From: Gnetum montanum
Lineage: Eukaryota > Streptophyta > Gnetopsida > Gnetales > Gnetaceae
Length of the DNA stretch: 64,000 nt
Assembly: GCA_015680685.1 (NCBI GenBank)
Contig: MNCI01014592.1
Coordinates: 246,398 to 310,397 of the forward strand
Direction: 5' to 3'
The position numbers were made by a program, and so were the translations under genes. Position 1 is the stretch's first letter, and every line of letters begins with the position of its first letter. The notes beneath the pieces are model-generated. The model ran no database searches, had not been told where the DNA came from, and saw only the letters and a program-made list of their open reading frames with translations. Of the stretch, positions 33,879 through 45,265 are shown piece by piece.

Positions 33879-34836
33879 TGATGAGTGGCAGGTATCCCTA
33901 CACTCAACCATACGAATACGGGCATTGCATGCACGATCTGGTCGAACTCCGTAGATTAAATTCCTACACGCCGCAAGGAACACTTGGGGTTAATTAATCG
34001 TTGTCTTCCCAGGCTTGCTTGTATGTGTCACGGTGTATGGTTAAGCAAGTCTAAGGTATATGATTTTTTTGGTATTTTATGTTTTCTCCTATGCTAAGAG
34101 GTAAAGGGTGGAGAAGCTAAGTCTAACTCTAACTAAAGTACTAAGTCCTAGCGTCAGCATCCATTCCCACTTGCCGTACACACCCTGAACTATGCAACTG
34201 TGGCTACCAAACGCTAATCGTTACTGGGATCATCACACGTAATGCACGTGCTCGAAGTGGTCGTACTGAGGCACTTAACTAACCTAAGTGTGATAAGCAT
34301 CCATTCCTCGGCTAACCGTACACATCCTTGGATGCTCGTAACCAAGTTGTACTTATCCCACGTTCTAGGAGTTGAGGGTGAGAGAGCCTAATCGCGATGA
34401 GTAGGCAATTCCTTGATTAGCCGTACACATTCGTCAATGCTCGTAATCAAGTCGTACTCATGCCACGCTAACAACAGGTAATAAATGACATGTAATAAAT
34501 AACATGTAATAAAACCTATCCATGCACTGCAAGGTTTATCCACAAAGCTCATCTTTATTGTCGTACACAACTTACGTTCAGGTACAAAGCTACTCAAATA
34601 AAGATCCGTTCACTTGGGGACTCCTACTGCGGGTACATGGAAATTAATCTATCTCTGGGGTGATCAATCTACCAGAGCTTCGCTACTTTATGCCTATGAT
34701 ATTGAATAAGGAGAGTGGCACCTCTTATTTATAAATATGGTGGCTGACCATGATATCGCGTACGCGATATCGCAGGGGACGACGCGATATTGTAGCGGCT
34801 GCGATATCACGGCTCATGCGATATCGTGTCCCATCA
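33879..34836 (-). repeat. Element B left (3') LTR, subtype B
   Basis: It runs TGATGAGTGG to GTCCCATCA in plus coordinates. The TATA complement lies at about 34729-34737. The array 34750-34830 includes perfect GCGATATCGC at 34764-34773. The R/U5 part (CCGTACACA, CTAACCTAAGTGTGATAAGC) differs from subtype A. Confidence 0.9.
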
Positions 34837-35010
34837 TACCCCCATGACTAAATGAAAACTCGTCCTCGAGTTCATTACAATGATATCAGGTAGGTATGGA
34901 ATTATTGAGGGAATGGAACTAATGGGATGACATGTGAACAGATCATTATTACAAGACTTGACAAAACTGGTGTTCATGACAACAAGGGTGAACACCTTAT
35001 TACATTGACA

Positions 35011-35220
35011 TCAAGCCATGTTTGGCAGCTGAGAGAAAAGAGGAGAGAGAAGAGAAGAGAAGAAGAGAGAAGAGGTCTTGCTGTTGCCAATGCCTAGATT
35101 GCGCCTTTCATTGTCCATCCGTAAGTGCATCATCAATCTTGCTCCTTGCATAAATGCTTTCAGCACTGCTCCATTCCAAGTGCTTTCTCCAGATCCAATC
35201 CGTTGTTGTATGATCGCCAT
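35011..35220 (-). CDS. Element B short 3' ORF (69 codons), unknown function
   Basis: ATG at 35220 follows GTTGTGTGTGCAG, a pyrimidine/TG-rich AG that looks like a splice acceptor. The frame begins MAIIQQRIGSGESTWNG, continues FMQGARLMMHLRMDNERR and ends in a Ser/Leu/Phe-rich stretch encoded by a GA-microsatellite (35027-35075, minus reading). Elements A (ATG 30007) and D (ATG 45089) carry the same start but share a one-base deletion after about 20 codons. It occupies the slot of the different E1 ORF at 8192. Whether it is translated is unknown. Confidence 0.45.
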   Translation of the reverse strand: MAIIQQRIGSGESTWNGAVLKAFMQGARLMMHLRMDNERRNLGIGNSKTSSLFFSSLLSPLFSQLPNMA

Positions 35221-35235
35221 CTGCACACACAACAC

Positions 35236-36771
35236 AGTCTTATATTAGCAAGGGTAAATGAATTTCAATGTGGTTATACCTTGCTTCGGTGTAAGTCCAT
35301 TGGCTGGGTTGTGGTATGGCTGATACGGATCTGGGAAAATATAAAGGATGACTCTCGAAGGTGTAGGGGTTAGGAAGAAAAGCGAAAAAATTTAGGGCTA
35401 GGAGAAAATCGAAAAAATCAGGCCCCATACCATGACTAATCGCGAACCTCCGATAGCAATAGAATGGAGAAAGAAAAGGAGTGAGGAAGAGAGAGAAAAA
35501 GGGACAACTAAAACATTGTTTAAGCAGATGTCAAGATGGAAATGAACAAAATAAAATTAATTGCAAAATGTTTAAGGGAAATAATTTAACTAATGCACCA
35601 AATAAAAATGTCAGTGGGTCCTCCCCAAAGCAGGCTCATGCCCTTAGTGCCCTGACAAACCCACATTCAAAGAGTCCATAGGCTCTGGGAATGTCCTTTG
35701 AAACAAGAGTTAAAGTCTTAACCGTGAGAATTTACCAAAAAGAAAATAATGTATCTACCAAAATATACACTAATGATACAATCGGAAATGAGGTGAACAG
35801 TGGAAAGATGGAGAGAAGAGGATGGAATGGAATCCCAAGAACAAGGTGGTGTACAGCCCCTTGTGTGTTTCATGATTAATGTGACTTGGCAAATCTCATT
35901 CCAACTCGGGCCTCAAACCAACCACATCCAGTGACTTCGCATTAATACACTTAGCCAAACCATCCACTAGAGTAACAAGAATGCATCTCCAAGAGCCACC
36001 ACCATTCCGACGAAACAAAGAAAAGAATGGAAAGCGAAAAGGGCCTTAGTTAGAGGGAACACTTTGGTGCCATAACCAGTGCTTGTAGCCCAAAGTTATT
36101 TCGTCTAAGGGGTGTGCTTTGAATCCTCACTTTGGTTTTTTTTTTGTGTTTTGTATTTTTATGCGTGGGGACCACACCATGCAAAGACTTCTTATTTTTA
36201 TTATCTCAGCTTCTGAAGAATGGGTAACATTGGAACGGTAAGAAAACTCAAGAAGAAAACATCCAAGCACCCAAGCGAATGGCTAACACAAATGCATCAA
36301 GTTCCCTTGAAGTCATACCCTTTTCAAACCTTGAGTCCTTCCTTAGTTTGAGAAGTACCCAGTCACCAATTCGTTAAAGTTATTATTATAAGGGAACTGT
36401 ACATTTCCAAGCCAAGAGGAACCATAGACTTTGGTGGACGAATGGATGAAGTGGACTCATTGTTTACCATATCAAAAGAACATACCTTAGTGTCAACATT
36501 GTAACTTACAAGTAAAAACCAAACATCAGCAATCAATGAAAAATAGTTCATACCATCATTCCGAACACTTATTAGGTGACGAACTTACATGGTGGATGGC
36601 ACACACACACACAATGGAAAATTACAACGATGTTGTAAAACAAAAAATAAGAAAAGTTAAAGAAATTTGCAAAACAAAAACGTGTAAAGTTAAAGAAATT
36701 TGTAAAAAAAAAACGTGTAAAACAAAAATGTGTAAAAAAAAAATTTAAAAAGCACTGAGGGCCCCATATGA
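35236..36771 (-). other. Element B conserved 3' non-coding region
   Basis: This is homologous to 30160-31545 of A, 6500-8190 of E1 and 58960-60520 of the pol-bearing element. Landmarks are TCCTCCCCAAAGCAGG (35619-35634), ATGGATGAAGTGGACTCATTG (near 36442), and the A-rich run with ACGTGTAAAACAAAAATGTGTA (36710-36735), which on the minus strand reads TTTACACATTTTTGTTTTAC as at 58970. No supported coding sequence. Confidence 0.65.
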
Positions 36772-39700
36772 TTAGCATAGGTGGCCATCTCCTCCATGAC
36801 TGAATTGTAAGGGAGAGATCCGAAATAATGAGCGCCTATTTGAATTTCGTAACAATGCCCAACTTCTCCCTACTAATGTTCTTAAGTTGAGGGGTGGAAG
36901 TTGGTGACGCTCACATTCCAATGTGTCTATGCCTCTGTTATTGGCATGAGTTGTCTCCTCAGTTCGTTCCATGCATATTTGCTTGCTCCTTCGAGTAGCT
37001 GTTAACCACAGGGTGTCTACTACTAGTTGTGTGGTTGCTACATACAGGCATCTTTGTGTCTCATTCTCAAGGGCACACCTGTTACATGGAGACATTTCCT
37101 CCATGTCATCACCCGATGAATCACTGTATGTGATGCATGGAATTTTTTTCTTCTCAATCTTTCCGTAAATGTTTATCTTAGAGAGTTGCAAGGAAAGATC
37201 ACGGATCCCTAGGTACGCATCTACTGTACTTAGCCATGGCCTTCCCATTATAATTGGAAAGCCCCCTTCGTTGTTAACTTTAATCACCAGGAAAACGGCT
37301 GAGTATGACCATCCACACGTAGTGGTGATAATGTCCTCCACCAATCCTAAGGGAATGGTGATGGCCTGGTTAGCCAGCTCCAGTTGGATGTTGCTCTTCT
37401 TAAGTTGGGGCAGGTTCCAGGCTTGATACATGTTTCGTGATATTAGGTTGACTCCGAAACCTGAGTCAAGAAGAGCTCGATGTGGTGCATTCCCGAAAAT
37501 TTGCAAATGAATTAAGGGGTTCCCAGGGTCAGATAGTTTCCTAGGAAGGTGGCCCACCTTTATCCAGTCAATTACGATATGTGTCAACATAACCGTATGC
37601 GTACTCAACTGTTGGACTGAAGGGTTCTCCGAAGGGTTAGTTGTTAGAGGCCTATACATATACTCAGCCGCTTGTTGTTGCGAGAGTTTGTCTGGGCTCC
37701 TGGTTCTAAAGAAGGATCTCTTCTTTGTACAATTTTCAGAACCAGCACCCGGTTGGATATTTACATGCTGAATATTTACAGATCTCGCGGTGTTTCGTTG
37801 CTGCGGTTGAGTAGGTAATTCCCCCTGCATTGTTGGAATAAGTTGTATGGGAACTACAGGTGGAAGAGGTTCGGGTGGAGTTAGAGGATGGGATGAATGT
37901 GAGATGTCTCCCGAAGGAGAAAGAGTCCTCCTGAAGTACTCCCGAACTTGGTAGTGATGTTGGGGAGTAGTGTGACCCATAGAGTCACCTAGAGAAACTG
38001 GCTGCTGCACATAGTAACCATAAGGATTGGGCTACTGGTAAGGGTACTATTGTGTTGGTGGTGGCATCCCCCATGACTGTGGGTATTGCCACTACTGATG
38101 TTATCCAAGGGGCTGTGGTGGAGTTCCACTTGGATAATACGTTAGTGGTTGGTGGAACTACCTTGGGTTACCTTGTAGATAAGGTAACCTTCGGGGTGTT
38201 TGCCATTGATTAAGTCTTGGATTTAGCGCATACACCCCAAACTCCTGCAGATGTGAGATAACTGGGCAACATCCCTTAGGATGGTCATAGTAGCAGACCT
38301 CACATCCACTATCATCGTCTGTGTCAGAATTCACAGCCTCATTGGAGATAGGAATTTTTCCCTTACCCTTGTTATGTGCAGGGCTTAAGTTTCTCCACTT
38401 TGTTTTACCTTTGTCACTACTTTATTCTTCCTTAGACTCTTCTACAATTTTCAATACTGTTTCAATTCTTGAGTCTAAGGAATTCCACATTTGGTCTACC
38501 TTGGCCGATACCTTAGTTGTTAACTTTTGGATCAGTAAGGTTTTCTGGTTCACCAACTCTTCGAGTGGTGACTCATCTTCCTCATCACAAAATTTCAATC
38601 CCTTCTTGCGAAGGGAGGGGTCGCGGTTGTATTCTTCTACACTTTCCCTCTTACGTAGCTCACCCTCTTCTTGCACTACTTGTTCCAACAAACTTTGTAC
38701 TTCATGGGCTCTAAGTTGGGAAAGTTTCCCTTGGGCATAAGTCCCAAGAGTTCTTCTCCTTTCATTCCTTAGCCCATCCACGATGTGCCGTAGTTGATAC
38801 CGATTAGTGTACCCATGGCCCGGGCAACGATATAGCAATGTATAGTAGCGGGCCATGGCAGCATCCAAGGGTTCATAAGCACCTTATTTCCAGCCTTGGA
38901 TCTGCTTACGCAAATTGGACACTCTAGAGTACATCTAATATTTGTTGTTGAAAAGTTCAAGCATCGTACTCCACCTCCTGATGGTTTCTGGTTCTAAGGA
39001 CTGGTACCAGCTCTCTGCTTCTTTGGTGAGTGTCCTTGGGAACAACTTAAGCTTTTTTCACTCATTATCTATGTTCTGCAAGGCACAGGCATCATGGAAT
39101 GCCTGTAAATGGTGTTGTGGATCAGTGTTGTATCCCCCTTCAAAACGTGGGATATTATTTATGTCCAAACGCTTGATCCGACTATCTTTTAAGTACCTTG
39201 TGGGAATCCTAACTGCCTCTATAATGTTTATCATGCTTCGGGTTGCTAGCAGGGGTTCGTCATGATCATCTCTGTCATTACGTCTATGATTTCCTCGTGG
39301 TTGTTCCCTACTCTCCCTACGTCCTTGCCCTCATCCCAACTCCCAACCTTCCTATTGAGGTCTCTCATCTTCTTTACTTCTACCCTCACCGTTATGTCCA
39401 TGATGGCTGCACCCAGATGTGGAAGGAGAGTGTGAATGGTGAGATGAAGGAGAAGAAGAAGGGGAGCCATCACCACGGTGATGTCTCTTACCTTCTCTTG
39501 CTACTTCGGCCCCGATCGTTATAACGATCTAAGTGTCCATCCCTAGTGTGAGTGATTGCTCCTTCCATGAACAATTGGTGTTCATGGGCATCAGAGCCCA
39601 AAGTATGTACAGTTGATCAAAGGCTCTGATGCCTAACCTGTTCACCATTATGAGGAGGGGGAACATCATTTGCTAAAGAACCCGTTATGAGGGGTTCCTC

Positions 39701-40111
39701 GTCTCCTATTTCACTAAGGACATATGGGACCTTGCCCTTCGACAATGTGTGTTGACTCTCCTACCTTGCGTCCCTCCTACGTTGCGCATTTGTGGGATGA
39801 TAATCCCTCATATCAAAGTCCTCAGCAACGTATTCAGTGAATAATTCTTGCATGCCAATCTGTGACAAGGCACGAAAGAGCATGTTTGGGACAGATCAAT
39901 CCGGGGGTAACACAATGTTACCTTGCAGGTCTCTCCATCTCAGTTGTTCGTCTTGATGGAGGATAAAAGTATAATTCAGAATATACTCATCAGGATGAGT
40001 ATATACTATCTTATATTGTTTAGGACTTGGCTGGTTTAGGTTATGTGTTATATGTTGCCGACTGTCTTTAGTGTTAGTCCTAGGTGAATTAACTTTATGA
40101 GAAGAAGTCAT
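36772..40111 (-). pseudogene. Element B gag-protease, nearly open
   Basis: ATG 40111 (MTSSHKVNSPRTNTKDSR) starts gag. A polar, His/Arg-rich segment precedes the retrotrans_gag core (39200-38700), with RYYTLLYRCPGHGYTN and YQLRHIVDGLRNERRRTLG. A Glu/Lys-rich linker follows, then a CX2CX3HX4C knuckle near 38300-38260 (YYDHPKGCC). The last 412 codons (38010-36772) are uninterrupted: a Pro/Gln-rich gag end, then a retropepsin-like domain with LLDSG (residues 181-185, D182) and IIMGRPWLS (253-261), then a tail with a Cys pair. DSG replaces the usual DTG. Stops in the gag part (for example near 38940 and 38030) keep it a pseudogene unless read through. Role: particle formation and polyprotein cleavage. 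Confidence 0.85.
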
Positions 40112-40235
40112 CTTTATCGGTGTGCTGTTCACTGTTACATAAGTTCTTATTAACTAATTAACCCAAAGGTTTGTTAAGGCTCACAACAATGTGAAAGATT
40201 TCCTTATGTTCTAATTGGCGTACAAACACTTAGTC

Positions 40236-40252
40236 CCCAACAACGACGCCAA
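40236..40252 (-). other. Element B primer-binding site (tRNA-Asp, C-to-T decayed)
   Basis: The minus strand reads TTGGCGTCGTTGTTGGGG. Against the tRNA-Asp complement TGGCGCCGTTGCCGGGGA it differs at three positions, all C to T, as expected from methylcytosine deamination. Confidence 0.85.
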
Positions 40253-41209
40253 TGACGAGTGGCGAGTATCCCTACACTCAACCATATGAATACGAGCGTC
40301 GCACGCATGATCCGGTCGAACTCCGCAAACTAAATGCCTACATGCCGCAAGGAACACTTGGGGTTAATTAATCGTTGTCTTCCCAGGCTTGCTTGTATGT
40401 GTCACGGTGTATGGTTAAGCAAGTCTGAGGTATATGATTTTTTTGGTATTTTATGTTTTCTCCTATGCTAAGAGGTAAAGGGTGGAGAAGCTAAGCCTAA
40501 CTCTGACTAAAGCACTAAGTCCTAGCGTCAGCATCCATTCCCACTTGCCGTACACACCCTGAACTATGCAACTGTGGATACCAAAGCTAATCGTTACTGG
40601 GATCACCACACGTAACGCACATGCTCAAAGTGGTCATGTTGAGGCACTTAACTAACCTAAGTGTGATAAGAATCTGTTCCTCGGCTAACTGTACACATCC
40701 TTGGATGCTCGTAACCAAGTTGTACTTATCCCACATTCTAGGAGTTGAGGGTGAGAGAGCCTAATCGCGATGAGTAGCCGATTTCTTGATTAGCCATACA
40801 CATTCGTCAATGCTCGTAATCAAGTCATACTCATGTCACGCTAACAACAGGTAATAAATGACATGTAATAAAACCTATCCATGCACTGCAAGGTTTATCC
40901 ACAAAGCTCGTCTTTATTGCCATACACAACTTGCGTTCAGGTACAAAGCTGCTCGAATAAAGATCCGTTCACTTGGGGACTCCTACTGCGGGCACATGGA
41001 AATTAATTTATCTCTGGGGTGATCAATCCGCTAGAGCTTCGCTACTTTATGCCTATGATATTGAATAAGGGGAGTGCCGCCTCTTATTTATAAATATGGC
41101 GGCGGACCGCGATATCGCGTACGCGATATTGCAGGAGATGACGCAATATCACGTACGCGATATCGCATGGGATGCGATATTGCGACGGCCACGATATCGT
41201 GTCCCATCA
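40253..41209 (-). repeat. Element B right (5') LTR
   Basis: It starts TGACGAGTGG (one change from TGATGAG) and ends GTCCCATCA in plus coordinates. The palindrome array at 41105-41200 includes perfect GCGATATCGC at 41108-41117. The TATA complement TTATTTATAAATATG lies just left of it. CATGC follows. Confidence 0.9.
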
Positions 41210-41214
41210 CATGC

Positions 41215-43912
41215 TTTATACATTTCTTGCAATATTAAGTTGACTCCAGAGCCTGAGTTAAGAAGAGCCTTATGTGGTTCATTCCTAGCGACTTGGAGGT
41301 AGATTAAGAAACTTCCAGGGTAAGAGAGTTTCCTAGGAAGGTGAACCACCTTTATCCAGTCAGTGACGGTATGTGTTAACATAACCGTATGCATTGAGCT
41401 CTGTTGTTGGTTTGAAGGGAGCTCCGAAGCCTTACTTGATAGAGGAGTGGTCATAGACTCAACCACTTGTGGTTGTGAGAGTTTGTTTGGACTGTTGGTT
41501 CTAAAGAAAGGTCTTCTCTTTGTACGGTTGTCAGAACCAGTAGTGGGTTGAAGGTTTATAGCTCTTGTAGCATTACGTTGTTACGGTTGAGTGGGGAGTT
41601 CCCCTTGCATCGTTAGAGTAGGGGGTAGTGGAACTATCGATGTAAGAGATGCGAATGGATTCAGAGGATGGTATGCATGTGGGGTATTTCTTCCAGGAGA
41701 GGGAGTCTTAAAATACTCTTGAACTTGGTAGTGACATTGTGGGGTCATGTGACTGATAGAGTCACTTGGAGAAACCGGCTGCTACACATAATAGCCATAT
41801 GGATCTGGTTGCTGGTAAGGGTATTTTTGCCTAAGAGGTGGCATCCCCCATGACTGTGGGTATTGCCACTGCTGGTGTTGCTCAATAGGTTGTGGCAGAG
41901 TTCCACTTGGATAATACATTAAGGGTTGGTGGAACTGCCTTGGGTTACCTTGGGGATAAGGTAACCTTCGGGGTGCTTGTCGTTTGTTAAGTCTTGCGCT
42001 GAGTGTGTACACCCCAGACTCTTATAGATGTGAGATTATTGGGCAACATCCTTTGGGATGGTCATACTGACATATTTCACATCCACCATCATCATTCATA
42101 TTAGAATCCACAACCTCATCGGTGATAGTCATTTTTCCCTTACCCTTGTTACGTGCATGGTCTGAATCTCTCCTCTTTTTCTTATTATGGTCACTACTTC
42201 GCTCCTTAGACTCCTCTATGATTTTTAAAATGATTTCAAATCTACTGTCTAAGGAGTCCCACATTTGATCTACCTTAGCCGACACTTCGGTTGTTAACTT
42301 TTGAAGCGGCAAGGTTTTTCTATTCACCAACTCTTCGAGTGGTGACTCATCCTCTTCCTCACAAAATCTTACTCCCTTCTTTTGGAGGGAAGGCTCGTAG
42401 TTATACTCTTCCGCGCTTTCTCTTTTCCATAGCTCCCCTTCTTCCTTAGCTACTTGCTCCAAAAATCTATAAACTTCATGAGACCTAAGTTCTAATAATC
42501 TCCCTTGGGCCTATGTTCCAAGGGTTCTCCTAGTTTCATGTCTTAGCCCATCTACGAGGTGGCGAAGCTGATCCCGTTGTGCATAGCCATGGCTCGGGCA
42601 ACGATGTAGCAATGCATAATATCGACCCATGGCAGCATCCAAGGGTTCATGATTACCCAGCTTCCATCCTTGGATTTGCTTATGCAAGTTGGACACTTTA
42701 GAGTACGTTTGATATTTATCATTGAATAGTTCTAGCATTGTACTCCATCGTCTAATAGATTCTGATTCTAAGGACCGGTACCAACTTTCTGCTTCTTTTA
42801 TGAGTGTCCTTGGGAACAACTTTTAACTTTTTCCACTCATTTTTGATATTCTACAAGGCACAGGCATCGTGAAATGCCTGTAAGTGGTTTTGCGGATCAG
42901 CGTTGTATCCCCCCTCAAATCGGGGGATGTTATTCATGTCTAGTCTCTTGATCCAGCTATCTTTCTGGTGCCTTGTAGGTATCCTCACAGCCTCCATAAT
43001 GTCTAACATACTCTGGGGTGCTAGTAGGGATTCTTTGTTGTCATTTCTCTCATGAAGTCTATGATGCCTACGTGGTTCCCTACTTTCCCTTCTACCATGC
43101 CTTGATTCTCTCGAGTGCCCTCATCCTCTCTCTCGACTCTCTCGTCGAGGGTTCTCATCTTACTTACCCTTATCCTCATGGTTGTGCTCTTTGTGACTGC
43201 GTCCTGATGTGGAAGGAGAGGGTGAATGATGCGATGAAGGTGAAGAAGATGGGGAACCATCATCATGACGATGTTTCTTACCTTCTCTTCAGTGGTTACG
43301 GCCCCGATCGTGATGACGATCCGAATGCCCGCCCTTGTCATGTGTTTTTGTTCCCTCAGTGAACACTTGGTGTTCATGGGGATCAGAACCAGGATCATGA
43401 ATCGTGGAGTGTAAGTTCTGATACCCCACCTCCTCACCATCATTAGGAGGGAGAACATCATTTGATGGAGAACCTGTTATAACTGATTCACCATCTCCAA
43501 TTTCGCTTAGGATGTGTGGGACCCCTTTGCCCTTCAACGATGTATGGTAGCTCTCCTGCCGCAAGTCCCTTAAACGTTGCGCCGTTGTGGGATGGTAATC
43601 CCTTGTGTCGTAATCACTCGCAACATATTCAGTGTATAGTTGCATCATGCTTATCTGTGCAAGAGCACAAAGGAGCATGTTGGGGACTGCACAATCTGGA
43701 GGTACCACTATGTTATCTTACAAATCTTGCCAATGCAGTTGTTCATCCTGATGGAGGATAAAAGTAAAATCGGGTATATACTCATCGTGATGAGTATATA
43801 CCACCCAATACTGTTGAGGAACTGGTGGTTCTCAGTTATGTATGTTGTGCCGCCGACTATATCTTGTGTGATCCCTAGGTGGTGAAGTGCTTTTATGAGA
43901 AGAAGAAGACAT
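41215..43912 (-). pseudogene. Element A gag and protease N-terminal half
   Basis: ATG 43912 begins MSSSSHKSTSPPRDHTR. The N-terminal part includes QLYTEYVASDYDTRDYHP. A charged Arg/His/Glu-rich region is followed by the retrotrans_gag core (43000-42510): LDMNNIPRFEGGYNADPQNH, LFNDKYQTYSKVSNLHKQIQ and YYALLHRCPSHGYAQ. A linker with DESPLEELVNRKTL leads to a CX2CX3HX4C knuckle (CEICQYDHPKGCC, about 42085-42047). The protease start is at 41300-41215 with LLNSGSGVNLI, where Asn replaces the catalytic Asp, so it was probably dead even before element B split it. Several stops occur (near 42510, 42020, 41585). Confidence 0.85.
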
Positions 43913-44040
43913 TGTTATCTTGTCAGTGTGCTATTGATTGTTGTTTAAATTTTTCTTCTAATTAACCCTAAGGGTTCGTTTAACCTTCCCAACGATGTGG
44001 ACGATTTCCTATGTTTTACTTAGCGCACAAACAACTTAGT

Positions 44041-44053
44041 CCCCAGCAACGGC
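44041..44053 (-). other. Element A primer-binding site (partial, cut by gap)
   Basis: CCCCAGCAACGGC precedes the gap. On the minus strand it reads GCCGTTGCTGGGG, one difference from the tRNA-Asp complement. Its presence places the 5' LTR of A inside or beyond the gap. Confidence 0.8.
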
Positions 44054-44526
44054 NNNNNNNNNNNNNNNNNNNNNNNNNNNNNNNNNNNNNNNNNNNNNNN
44101 NNNNNNNNNNNNNNNNNNNNNNNNNNNNNNNNNNNNNNNNNNNNNNNNNNNNNNNNNNNNNNNNNNNNNNNNNNNNNNNNNNNNNNNNNNNNNNNNNNNN
44201 NNNNNNNNNNNNNNNNNNNNNNNNNNNNNNNNNNNNNNNNNNNNNNNNNNNNNNNNNNNNNNNNNNNNNNNNNNNNNNNNNNNNNNNNNNNNNNNNNNNN
44301 NNNNNNNNNNNNNNNNNNNNNNNNNNNNNNNNNNNNNNNNNNNNNNNNNNNNNNNNNNNNNNNNNNNNNNNNNNNNNNNNNNNNNNNNNNNNNNNNNNNN
44401 NNNNNNNNNNNNNNNNNNNNNNNNNNNNNNNNNNNNNNNNNNNNNNNNNNNNNNNNNNNNNNNNNNNNNNNNNNNNNNNNNNNNNNNNNNNNNNNNNNNN
44501 NNNNNNNNNNNNNNNNNNNNNNNNNN
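44054..44526. other. Assembly gap (473 N) within an LTR
   Basis: This run of N lies between the primer site of A and the U3 end of a subtype B LTR. A full LTR here would need about 760 missing bases, so the gap length is probably nominal. Confidence 0.95.
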
Positions 44527-44724
44527 TACTGCGGGCACATGGAAATTATTCTAACTCTGGAATGGAAAAATGGCAAGAGTTTGGCTAAGGTCTAGATCTA
44601 GATGGAGAAACAAGGGAGAGCCGCCTCTTATTTATAGAACTAGCGGTGGGCTACGATATCGTGTACACGATATCGCATGGAAGGATGCGATATCGCATGG
44701 AAGGATGCGATATCGCGTCCCATC
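44527..44724 (-). repeat. U3 end of a subtype B LTR between elements A and D
   Basis: TACTGCGGGCACATGGAAATTA matches the element B LTRs. TTATTTATAG is the TATA complement (about 44627-44636). The array 44653-44720 has two identical ATGCGATATCGCATGGAAGG units. It ends GTCCCATCA at 44724. Confidence 0.8.
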
Positions 44725-45265
44725 ATACCCCCATGACTGAATAAAAACTTGTCCTTGAGTTCCTTACAAAATATTGGGAACGTATGGGATTATTGACTTA
44801 TATAGAAGTAATGGTGAATGGGATGACATGTGAACGAATCATCATTACAGAACATGACAAAACTGGTGTTCACGAAAACAAGAGTGAACACTTTATACAT
44901 TTGACATCAGGCCTTATTTGGCAGCTGAGAGAGAAGAGAGAAAAAGTCTGCTGATGTAAACGCCAAGATTGCACCTTTTGTTGTCCATCCGTAAGCGCGC
45001 CATCAATCTTGTTCCTTGCATAACTGCTTCAGCACCGATCCATTCCAAGTATTCCCTCCAGATCCAATTCGTTGTTGTATGATTGCCATCTGCACACATA
45101 ACACAATCTTATATTAGCAAGGGTAAATGAATCATAATGCAATTAATACCTTGCTTCGGTGTAAGTTCCATTGGATGAGTTGTGATATGGTTGATACAAA
45201 TCTGGAGATACAATATTGGTGACTGCCGAAGGTGTAGGGGTTTGGAAAAAAAATCAAAAAATTTG
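44725..45265 (-). mobile_element. Element D, truncated 3' end of another family member
   Basis: TACCCCCATGACTG is the polypurine complement. What follows is nearly identical by eye to 29637-30180 of element A, including the 3' ORF start (ATG 45089, MAIIQQRIGSGGNTWNGS) and the same one-base frameshift. Similarity stops near 45265 (AAAAATTTGGACC), where unrelated AT-rich DNA begins. It shares the LTR at 44527-44724 with element A. Confidence 0.75.

Larger units (their letters stand above)
33879..41209 (-). mobile_element. Element B, complete gag-protease LTR retrotransposon without RT or integrase
   Basis: This 7,331-bp element has LTRs of 958 bp (33879-34836) and 957 bp (40253-41209) that agree closely by eye. 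The target duplication is CATGC (33874-33878 and 41210-41214), with primer site 40236-40252 and polypurine complement at 34837. Content on the minus strand is gag, then protease (40111 to 36772), a non-coding region (36771-35236) and a short 3' ORF (35220-35011). There is no trace of RT, RNase H or integrase between protease and the 3' region, where Athila/Tat elements carry them. Its long open protease frame and matched LTRs make it the best preserved member of the family in the window. It inserted into the protease of element A. Confidence 0.9.
28786..44724 (-). mobile_element. Element A, minus-strand gag-protease element interrupted by a solo LTR and element B
   Basis: In plus coordinates: left (3') LTR 28786-29636, polypurine complement at 29637, 3' non-coding region to 31547, solo LTR (31548-33238), protease C-terminal half 33873-33244, element B (33879-41209), gag and protease N-terminal half 43912-41215, primer site 44041-44053, then the gap and an LTR end at 44527-44724. 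Both interruptions have clean 5-bp duplications (TCTCC, CATGC), so A is continuous. The two outer LTRs, however, are of different subtypes. No RT, RNase H or integrase is present. The right LTR is directly followed by another polypurine tract (element D). Confidence 0.75.

Noticed and set aside
33504-33983. 159-codon minus ORF 33504-33983 as an independent gene
   Set aside because: Its first third is the antisense-free tail of the element B LTR and the rest is element A protease. It is a chimera created by the insertion.
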